Positions 1 through 5,047 of a stretch of DNA of 5,047 bases are shown piece by piece. The notes under the pieces were generated by a model, which made no database searches, was not told the DNA's origin, and was given only the letters and a program-made list of their open reading frames with translations. This DNA comes from Candidatus Acidiferrales bacterium. GTDB taxonomy: Bacteria; Acidobacteriota; Terriglobia; Acidoferrales; UBA7541. The stretch is taken from positions 1 to 5,047 of the forward strand of contig JASHYE010000368.1 of the NCBI GenBank assembly GCA_030043155.1. The letters are read 5' to 3'. Numbering within the stretch: position 1 is the stretch's first letter; every line of letters begins with the position of its first letter. A program made the position numbers and the translations under genes.

Positions 1-1287
1 CCCATTGAAGACCGCGTCGAAGTTGTCGCGCCTTTTCCGGATTCGCCCGCGGATCGCGCAGGCATCAAGCCCGGCGACGTGATTACGAAAGTGGATGGCA
101 AGAGCACGGCCTCGATGTCGTCGCTCCAGGTAGCGGACATGCTGAAAGGCGCGAAGGGCACGGTGGTAACCATAACGCTCGATCGCGAGGGAAATCCAAA
201 ACCGGTCGTAGTGAACGTGATGCGCGACGAAATTCCTCAATCCGCCGTGCAATTCGCAACAATCCTGAAACCGGGCATCGGATATGTGCATGTGACGGCC
301 TTCACCTCCGAGAATACCGACAGCGATCTGGCTGACGCATTGACAAAGCTGGATTATCCGCATCTGGATGGGTTAGTTCTGGATCTGCGCGGAAACCCGG
401 GAGGCTTGCTTAGGCAGGCGGTCGGAATGTCGGACATGTTCCTGCAGAAAGATCAGCTTGTTGTCTCGCATAAGGGGCGCGAGTCGCCTGAGCAGCGCTA
501 CTACGCGCTGAAAGGCAACGGTGGGGACAGCATTCCGCTGGTTGTACTGATCAACGGGAACACCGCCTCAGCGTCCGAAATTGTGTCCGGTGCGTTGCAG
601 GACCATGACCGTGCGCTGATTGTCGGCACGCGCAGCTTCGGAAAGGGATTGGTGCAAACGCAATATCCGACAGATAACGACACCGCGCTGCTGCTTACAA
701 CGGCTCGCTATTACACTCCGAGCGGCCGATTGATCCAGCGCGACTACAAGAACGTTTCCATTTACGATTACGAATTCAACCGCCACCCGAACAAAGAGAC
801 CGAAGTGAGGCTCACGGATAGCGGACGAAAAGTCTACGGCGGCGGCGGCATCACTCCAGACGTGGACGACCCGGCTCAGAAGCTCGACCCGTTTCAAACG
901 CTGCTGCTCGAACGCAATGTGCTCTATCCGATCGATATCGGAGTGGGAGACTTTACGCGGTATTTCATGGGAACACATCCGACTATCACAAAGGATTTCA
1001 GCGTGAATGATGCGGTAATGTCGGAATTTCTGTCGTTCTTGAACCGCGAAGACATCAAGTATACCCAGCAGGAGATCAGCGACAACACGATATGGATCAA
1101 GCAGCACATCCAACGCGAGGCGTTGACCTACACGTTTGGGCTTCCGGCCGGGTATAAGATTTCGGTCGATGACGATCCGCAGGTCATCCGGGCGGCAGAG
1201 CTCGTCCCGCAGGCAAGAGCGCTCTACGATAATGCCAAGAAAATCGTCGCGGAGCGCCAAGCGGCGGAGCAGAATACTCAGCCCTAG
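1..1287 (+). CDS. S41 family carboxy-terminal processing protease (CtpA/Prc-like), 5' end outside window
   Basis: The reading frame is open from base 1 to the TAG at 1285-1287, giving 428 codons; the start lies upstream, so the GTG at 79 is internal and not the start. The window enters within a PDZ domain (about residues 1-77 of the visible part; SPADRAGIKPGDVI is the typical PDZ core), which in this family binds substrate C-termini. The S41 core follows: GIGYV at 92-96, LDLRGNPGG at 127-135, the nucleophile motif TASASEI with predicted catalytic Ser190, then GTRSFGKGLVQ with Lys215 exactly 25 residues later and Gln219, matching the Ser-Lys dyad spacing of Prc and the D1 protease. YYTPSGRLIQ (237-246) and GGGGITPDV (280-288) close the core. 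A tail of about 140 residues, apparently largely helical and charged, follows. Such proteases are normally exported or periplasmic and cleave proteins near their C-termini; the signal region is not visible here. The natural substrate cannot be inferred. Confidence 0.95.
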   Translation, partial: PIEDRVEVVAPFPDSPADRAGIKPGDVITKVDGKSTASMSSLQVADMLKGAKGTVVTITLDREGNPKPVVVNVMRDEIPQSAVQFATILKPGIGYVHVTAFTSENTDSDLADALTKLDYPHLDGLVLDLRGNPGGLLRQAVGMSDMFLQKDQLVVSHKGRESPEQRYYALKGNGGDSIPLVVLINGNTASASEIVSGALQDHDRALIVGTRSFGKGLVQTQYPTDNDTALLLTTARYYTPSGRLIQRDYKNVSIYDYEFNRHPNKETEVRLTDSGRKVYGGGGITPDVDDPAQKLDPFQTLLLERNVLYPIDIGVGDFTRYFMGTHPTITKDFSVNDAVMSEFLSFLNREDIKYTQQEISDNTIWIKQHIQREALTYTFGLPAGYKISVDDDPQVIRAAELVPQARALYDNAKKIVAERQAAEQNTQP

Positions 1288-1296
1288 GCGACGCTT

Positions 1297-1317
1297 CGAT
1301 TTCCGCGACGATTTCCG
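1297..1317. repeat. 9-base direct repeat in the convergent gap
   Basis: CGATTTCCG occurs at 1297-1305 and again at 1309-1317, separated by three bases. It fills most of the 36-base gap between the stop codons of the S41 and S9 genes. The only hairpin seen, GACG/CGTC at 1307-1310 and 1316-1319, has four pairs and no T-run, so the gap is not a recognisable intrinsic terminator. The repeat may simply be chance or a small local duplication. Confidence 0.35.
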
Positions 1318-1323
1318 TCTGAG

Positions 1324-3486
1324 TTACTGGCTGGGCGGAATCGTTTCGCCCTTCACCAGAACACGCTCAAAGAAATTCGCGGTAGCCGTATAGGCTTTAA
1401 TCCACGTTTTCCACATTAGAAAGCCGTGGATTTCATCCGGGAAAACAATCTGCTCGAACGGCACGTGATCGGCACGCAGCCGCTGCACCAAATCCACCAT
1501 TTGATCGAAAGGCACGTTGCGATCATCATCTCCCTGAATGAGCAGCACCGGCGATTTCCATGTGTCAATGGACGCATCGGGTGAAGAGCTGAACGCTAGC
1601 TTGATTGCTTGACCAATGTCGGGCGCGCCCTGCGTCTGGCCGCCCTCATAGCGGGACCATTGTGAAAGAAACGCCGACCAATCGTGCACGCCGTGCATAT
1701 CGACGCCCGCTTTGAAAATATCGGAATTGCGGGCCAGTCCCATTGCCGTTAGAAAACCGCCATAGGAACCGCCCCAAAGGCCAATCTTGCTGGGATCAAC
1801 GATGCGCAGGCCCTGCAGATATTTTCCCCCGGCGACAATGTCCTGGTATTCCGAAGCTCCGCGCCAGCCCGCATTTGCTGGCTCTCGGAACGCGCGCCCA
1901 TACATGATGCCCGTTCGATAGTTGACGGAAAGCACGACAAAACCCTGGCTGACCAGATACTGATTCTCGGCGTATCCATAATGGTAGTAATCCATGGGAT
2001 GAAAGCCGAGCATCATCTGGCGAATTGGCCCGCCGTGCATGTAAACAAGAGCTGGGCCGGGGCCACTTCTTCCGCGTGGAACAAAAAGCTGGCCGTGTAT
2101 CTCAAGGCCGTCGCCGCTCTTGAAAACCACCTGCTTGGGCGTGACCAATTGGCCAGAAGGAAAATCCGCCGGAAGTTCTTCACGCGCGATCATCTCGCGT
2201 CCACCCGACGTGATGCGATACGGCATCGCCGGCGAAGTGCCGCTGGATCCTAGACACAAGAAATATCTGCCGTCTGAAGTAACCGTAGGGGCCCACTCGA
2301 TCGTTTCACCCTTCGTCAGTTGTTGCGGGGAGCCGCCGCTGACGCTGACGCTCCAGATGTGCCGCCGGTCCACATCATTCTCGTTGGAGTCATAGACCAG
2401 CGTCTTTCCATCGAAGCTGAGGGTGACATCTTTAACGTCGAAATCACCCGGAGTCAAAATCGTCGGATCCCCGCCATCGGCGGAAATGGAGTAGAGATGA
2501 TTCCTGCCGTCTTTTTCAGATGAAAAGGTAATGCGATCATCGGCGGCAAAGTGGAAGGAATCCGATTCCGTCAAGCGGGGAATCGAATCGTCCATCGCAT
2601 CGCCGCTGCGCCAAATCTGATGCGCCTCGCCAGTAGCGGGATCGCCCACCCAAATCGACCACGGTTGCGGCCGCTCAGGAATAACAGGCAAGCCGCGCTC
2701 CGCGCCATTCGTCTTCACGTAAGCGATCTTTGTTCCGTCGGGAGACCACCGCGGCAAATCGTCGCGGTCAACACTGGCCTGCAAATAGTGAATCGATTTC
2801 TTACCGAAATCATAGATGGCGATCAGGCCGTGATCGCCGCGATTGCTGGAGAATACAATCTCCTTCCCATCAGGTGACCATTGCGGATCAGTATTATCGC
2901 CCCGCACGTAGCAGAGCTGATGCGCTTCGACCGCGCCGGAGACAGGAGCAATCCAGAGCGCATCGCGCGCGGGCCAAACCGCGAACTGACCGTCGGGCGA
3001 AATCTCGATGTCCTCGCAGTCCTCTTCGCCGCATTCCATCGTTCCCAACAAGCGTGGTTGCCCGCTCGCGACATCGACGGCCCAGACCTGCTGCTCGGGC
3101 TTTTGCACGTTGCTCGTGGGATTCGCGACTTCGCCGACAGAGTTCGTTTCGCTGCCGCGCGCATACACAACCGTTTTGCCATCCGGCATCAGGCGGACGC
3201 TCGCAATGGCTTGCCCATCGTCTTCAGAATAATGAGTGACCTGCCTTGCGTCAAAATCCGGAGCATCAGCGATCCAGATGTTACGCACACCCTTGATGTC
3301 GAAGGTCCATGCAATGCGGTCGGCGTGGCTCGCCGCGGTTAAGCCATCCGGAAACGCAAAACTCAAGACTTGTTCGAGCGTAAAGCCGCCCTGTGCGGCG
3401 AAAACAGCTCCCGTCATCGCAAGGAAAAACGCCGCCGCTACAATAAGCACAACTTGCATTCCGCTAAAATATTGCCCGCGTCGCAT
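1324..3486 (-). CDS. Secreted S9 family peptidase (prolyl oligopeptidase / acylaminoacyl-peptidase type)
   Basis: A complete 720-residue protein, ATG at 3486 and TAA at 1324-1326. The N-terminus is a Sec-type signal peptide: MRR, a hydrophobic stretch at about 11-29, and a likely cleavage site VFA|AQ after residue 30, so the enzyme should act in the periplasm or outside. Residues about 35-440 form a TolB/WD40-like beta-propeller with recurring PDG-type turns (MPDG near 100, SPDG at 163, 204 and 248, SFDG at 357, SDG at 404). The C-terminal alpha/beta hydrolase domain (about 450-715) has HGGP at 484-487 (oxyanion region), nucleophile motif GGSYGG with Ser574, GDDDRNVPF with Asp655 as likely acid, and DEIHGF with His687, so the triad is intact. 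Family members cleave short peptides, often removing dipeptides or blocked residues from N-termini; the exact specificity (dipeptidyl peptidase, acylaminoacyl peptidase or oligopeptidase) cannot be read from the sequence. A Shine-Dalgarno AGGGG six bases upstream supports this start over Met10. It has its own probable promoter and converges on the S41 protease gene. Confidence 0.95.
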   Translation of the reverse strand: MRRGQYFSGMQVVLIVAAAFFLAMTGAVFAAQGGFTLEQVLSFAFPDGLTAASHADRIAWTFDIKGVRNIWIADAPDFDARQVTHYSEDDGQAIASVRLMPDGKTVVYARGSETNSVGEVANPTSNVQKPEQQVWAVDVASGQPRLLGTMECGEEDCEDIEISPDGQFAVWPARDALWIAPVSGAVEAHQLCYVRGDNTDPQWSPDGKEIVFSSNRGDHGLIAIYDFGKKSIHYLQASVDRDDLPRWSPDGTKIAYVKTNGAERGLPVIPERPQPWSIWVGDPATGEAHQIWRSGDAMDDSIPRLTESDSFHFAADDRITFSSEKDGRNHLYSISADGGDPTILTPGDFDVKDVTLSFDGKTLVYDSNENDVDRRHIWSVSVSGGSPQQLTKGETIEWAPTVTSDGRYFLCLGSSGTSPAMPYRITSGGREMIAREELPADFPSGQLVTPKQVVFKSGDGLEIHGQLFVPRGRSGPGPALVYMHGGPIRQMMLGFHPMDYYHYGYAENQYLVSQGFVVLSVNYRTGIMYGRAFREPANAGWRGASEYQDIVAGGKYLQGLRIVDPSKIGLWGGSYGGFLTAMGLARNSDIFKAGVDMHGVHDWSAFLSQWSRYEGGQTQGAPDIGQAIKLAFSSSPDASIDTWKSPVLLIQGDDDRNVPFDQMVDLVQRLRADHVPFEQIVFPDEIHGFLMWKTWIKAYTATANFFERVLVKGETIPPSQ

Positions 3487-3492
3487 GAATCA

Positions 3493-3497
3493 CCCCT
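3493..3497 (-). promoter_or_regulatory. Ribosome binding site of the S9 peptidase gene
   Basis: Read on the minus strand, AGGGG lies six bases before the ATG at 3486. This is good Shine-Dalgarno spacing and fixes the start at Met1, which keeps the full positively charged n-region of the signal peptide. Confidence 0.65.
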
Positions 3498-3518
3498 GAA
3501 GTTTAATTTTGCGCGTGA

Positions 3519-3524
3519 ATCATA
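3519..3524 (-). promoter_or_regulatory. Candidate -10 box for the S9 peptidase gene
   Basis: On the minus strand the hexamer TATGAT matches five of six bases of the sigma-70 -10 consensus and sits about 32 bases before the start codon, implying a short leader that includes the Shine-Dalgarno site. No good -35 box is seen: the hexamer at 17-base spacing is a poor match (TTCTTT), within a T-rich tract. The call rests on the -10 box and on its location in the intergenic region. Confidence 0.4.
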
Positions 3525-3569
3525 CGCCCGCAGTTGCACAAAAAGAAAGGGAGTGTTTAAGCGCCGCGA

Positions 3570-3592
3570 CAGAACAGCCCCTTACTGCCCTG
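3570..3592 (-). terminator. Possible weak hairpin downstream of the PLP-enzyme gene
   Basis: On the minus strand CAGGGCAG (3585-3592) can pair with CTGTTCTG (3570-3577) over eight positions including two G-U pairs, with a seven-base loop. It begins about 31 bases after the stop codon of the cysteine synthase-like gene. The T-rich stretch comes only about 18 bases after the stem (around 3541-3553), not directly, so this is a poor intrinsic terminator. It could equally be a chance RNA stem. Confidence 0.25.
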
Positions 3593-3623
3593 CTCGATTC
3601 GTCTGTGTTTGGAATCTCTAAGC

Positions 3624-4562
3624 TTAGGGGGTGAACAAATCGCCTGCGAGATATTTCAAACCTGTATCAACAGCCACCGTCGCGACGGCTTGGCCCGGCT
3701 TGAGATCCTGCGCGAGCTTGACCGCCGCCGCAACATTCAAGCCCGAAGACGTCCCAGCGAAAATGCCTGCCTCTTTTGCGAGGCGGCGAGCCATTTCGCG
3801 AGCGTCGGCTTCTTCGATGGCGAGCGCTTCGTCGTAATCTTCTCGCTGAAGATGCGGCGGGATGAATCCAGGCGCAACACCGTCCACGCGATGCGGACCG
3901 TTCTTGCCGGTTGTAAGCAGCGGGCAAGAGGCAGGCTCCAGCGCGACAATGCGCGCATGGCTTCCGGCGGCGCGCAACGCGCGAGAAACCCCGGTCAGCA
4001 TTCCAGCCGTGCCCACAGCACCGCAAAACACCGCGATCTCGCCAATTTGCTCGAGCAGTTCCCTCCCAATTCCTTTGTAGCCTTCGAGCGCGTCGGCGTT
4101 GTGGAATTGATCCGTCCAAAACACTCCGGGTTCGTGCGCTAGTTCCTCCGCCTTTGCGATCATCGTACGAAACAGCTCAGGCGTAAGCTTTCCATCCGGA
4201 CTGTGAACGATTTGCAGGTCCGCGCCGAACGCGCGCATCGTTTGCAGCTTTTCCTGCGCGAAACCATCCGACGAAACAGGCGTGAACGGATAGCCCTTAA
4301 TCGCGCAGATCATCGCAAGCGAAGAACCTGTGCTTCCGCCGGTATATTCCGTCACCCGCATGCCGGGCTTTAGCTGGCCGCGCCGCTCCGCTCCTTCAAT
4401 CATCGCCGCAGCCATACGATCTTTGTAAGAACCCGTGGGATTGTAATATTCCAGTTTCACATAAACGTCGGCGCCCGTGCGCAAGGGGATTCGCTTCAAC
4501 TTGACCACCGGAGTGTTTCCGATTGCCTGAAGAATCGATGACGCAACCACAGGAGCATTCAT
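3624..4562 (-). CDS. PLP-dependent cysteine synthase family protein (fold type II, non-canonical loop)
   Basis: A complete protein of 312 residues from the ATG at 4562 to the TAA at 3624-3626, about the usual length for O-acetylserine sulfhydrylase relatives. Numbered from that Met, IGNTPVVKL (about 14-22) is the classic N-terminal signature, NPTGSYKDRMA carries the predicted Schiff-base Lys47, GTAG at 184-187 is the PLP phosphate loop, and GTSSG at 270-274 provides the Ser expected near the PLP pyridine nitrogen. The substrate loop reads TGGSTG (74-79) where true cysteine synthases have TSGNTG, so Ser77 replaces the Asn, and the phosphate loop is GTAGM, not the usual GTGGT. These changes mark a widespread subfamily annotated only as cysteine synthase family, so the reaction may not be cysteine synthesis. 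No signal peptide; cytoplasmic. It lies 30 bases after the EVE gene, probably in one operon. An in-frame TTG one codon upstream (4565) is an alternative start with closer Shine-Dalgarno spacing. Confidence 0.93.
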   Translation of the reverse strand: MNAPVVASSILQAIGNTPVVKLKRIPLRTGADVYVKLEYYNPTGSYKDRMAAAMIEGAERRGQLKPGMRVTEYTGGSTGSSLAMICAIKGYPFTPVSSDGFAQEKLQTMRAFGADLQIVHSPDGKLTPELFRTMIAKAEELAHEPGVFWTDQFHNADALEGYKGIGRELLEQIGEIAVFCGAVGTAGMLTGVSRALRAAGSHARIVALEPASCPLLTTGKNGPHRVDGVAPGFIPPHLQREDYDEALAIEEADAREMARRLAKEAGIFAGTSSGLNVAAAVKLAQDLKPGQAVATVAVDTGLKYLAGDLFTP

Positions 4563-4571
4563 CAACGAAAT

Positions 4572-4579
4572 TCCTTTCC
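4572..4579 (-). promoter_or_regulatory. Ribosome binding site of the PLP-enzyme gene
   Basis: On the minus strand GGAAAGGA ends nine bases before the ATG at 4562 and six bases before the in-frame TTG at 4565. The sequence does not settle which codon is used; I favour ATG because of codon preference. The site lies wholly in the 30-base gap after the EVE gene stop, so translation of the second gene can start independently within a shared transcript. Confidence 0.55.
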
Positions 4580-4592
4580 AGCGGATTCGACG

Positions 4593-4970
4593 TCAGTCGC
4601 CAACGAGAAATTTGTGCTGCGCGGCGGTCAGCGGCACCACGCTCAGCCGGCCTTGGCGCACCAGCGGCGAATCCGCAAACATCCTGTTGGATTTGATTTC
4701 GGCGAGCGTGATTGGATTCAGCGATTCTCCAGCTTTGATTTTCACTCGAGGGTTTTTCGGATTGCTTGCGTCGACGGAAACTACCGTGGCATTACCAACC
4801 GCGCTCTTGCGCTCGCCGGTTTCGTAGATGATGAGCCGGTCGCCGGCCTTCATTTCACGAAGATTTTTCAGCGCAACAGGATTATGGACGCCGTCCCACT
4901 CGGTCGTCTTATCGCGTTGCAGATCGGCAAATGAATATTCCGAGGGCTCTGTCTTAAGCAAGTAGTCCAT
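4593..4970 (-). CDS. EVE domain-containing protein (thymocyte nuclear protein 1-like)
   Basis: A complete 125-residue protein from ATG at 4970 to TGA at 4593-4595. It starts with MDYLLKTEPSEYSFADL, the hallmark N-terminus of bacterial EVE proteins, followed by WDGVHNPVALKNLR (25-38), the conserved GDRLIIYETGERKSAVGNA region (43-61), and RQGRLSVVPLT (105-114) near the C-terminus. The domain is a PUA-fold relative of YTH domains, and family members are known or proposed to recognise modified bases in DNA or RNA; the ligand here is unknown. The whole protein is one EVE domain, slightly shorter than the roughly 135-155 residues of many relatives. Longer in-frame starts exist at 4982 and 5033, but homology begins at this Met, and GAGG six bases upstream suits it. 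It is probably the first gene of an operon with the PLP enzyme. No restriction nuclease or methylase is next to it within the window. Confidence 0.9.
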   Translation of the reverse strand: MDYLLKTEPSEYSFADLQRDKTTEWDGVHNPVALKNLREMKAGDRLIIYETGERKSAVGNATVVSVDASNPKNPRVKIKAGESLNPITLAEIKSNRMFADSPLVRQGRLSVVPLTAAQHKFLVGD

Positions 4971-4976
4971 GGCTCG

Positions 4977-4980
4977 CCTC
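4977..4980 (-). promoter_or_regulatory. Ribosome binding site deciding the EVE gene start
   Basis: On the minus strand GAGG sits six bases before the ATG at 4970. The alternative ATG at 4982 has a GGAG only about three bases upstream, which is too close, so the shorter start matching the family N-terminus is preferred. Confidence 0.5.
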
Positions 4981-5007
4981 ATTTCTCCGATTTTGTTGCT
5001 GAAACCT

Positions 5008-5013
5008 ATGATA
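5008..5013 (-). promoter_or_regulatory. Candidate -10 box for the EVE / PLP-enzyme operon
   Basis: On the minus strand TATCAT lies about 37 bases before the EVE start and matches four of six bases of the -10 consensus. A TTGCGA stands 14 bases further upstream, closer than the ideal 17, so the -35 assignment is weak. The window ends 34 bases beyond, so the upstream region cannot be judged. Confidence 0.25.
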
Positions 5014-5047
5014 CACGGGCTCGCTCTTCGCAAGTCTAAGGCCAGTT

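Noticed and set aside
79..81. GTG at 79 as the start of the S41 gene
   Set aside because: The frame is open to base 1 and encodes the PDZ core upstream of this codon, so the true start is outside the window.
568..1260. Long open frame (230 codons) on the minus strand opposite the S41 protease
   Set aside because: It is fully antisense to a clear protease gene including its catalytic motifs, has no recognisable domain, and is arginine/valine-rich as expected of a GC-rich shadow frame.
1307..1319. GACG/CGTC stem in the convergent gap as a terminator
   Set aside because: Only four base pairs, with no T-run on either strand.
2730..3239. Plus-strand open frame of 169 codons within the S9 peptidase
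   Set aside because: Very Arg/Ser/Pro-rich low-complexity translation, antisense to the propeller domain; a shadow frame.
3370..3621. Small plus-strand open frame covering the 3487-3623 intergenic region
   Set aside because: It starts inside the S9 signal peptide region on the opposite strand, overlaps the probable S9 promoter, and shows no protein-like composition.
3609..4142. Plus-strand open frame of 177 codons opposite the PLP enzyme
   Set aside because: Antisense to conserved PLP-enzyme sequence, Arg-rich, with no domain or supporting ribosome binding site.
4971..5033. N-terminal extension of the EVE protein to the ATG at 5033 or 4982
   Set aside because: The extra residues do not resemble the family N-terminus, which begins at MDYLLKTEPS, and the candidate -10 box lies inside the longer version.

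Overview
The window is about 57% GC by eye and densely coding. It looks like a chromosomal segment from a soil-type bacterium, most likely an acidobacterium. That placement is an inference: it rests on the overall look of the S41 protease with its long C-terminal tail, the secreted S9 peptidase with a TolB-like propeller, and the TGGSTG-type cysteine synthase homologue. No rRNA or other lineage marker is present to confirm it.

Layout from left to right. (1) Positions 1-1287, plus strand: the 3' part of an S41 carboxy-terminal processing protease gene, entering the window inside its PDZ domain. (2) Positions 1288-1323: a 36-base gap between two converging stop codons, holding a short 9-base direct repeat and no convincing terminator. 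(3) Positions 1324-3486, minus strand: a complete gene for a secreted S9 prolyl-oligopeptidase-family peptidase with a signal peptide, a propeller domain and an intact Ser/Asp/His triad. (4) Positions 3487-3623: an intergenic region with a likely promoter and Shine-Dalgarno site for the S9 gene, plus a weak hairpin just past the upstream gene. (5) Positions 3624-4562, minus strand: a PLP-dependent enzyme of the cysteine synthase family with a non-canonical substrate loop. (6) Positions 4593-4970, minus strand: a short EVE-domain protein, 30 bases upstream of the PLP enzyme and probably co-transcribed with it.

The two proteases probably act outside the cytoplasm, one in processing or quality control and one in peptide breakdown, but they converge and cannot share a promoter. 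The EVE and PLP-enzyme genes form a likely two-gene operon whose joint role is not evident. All three minus-strand genes run in the same direction, with the S9 gene apparently under its own promoter. I see no mobile element, CRISPR array, tRNA, rRNA or phage signature. This is mostly ordinary housekeeping-type sequence, and I do not find a clear undescribed system in it.
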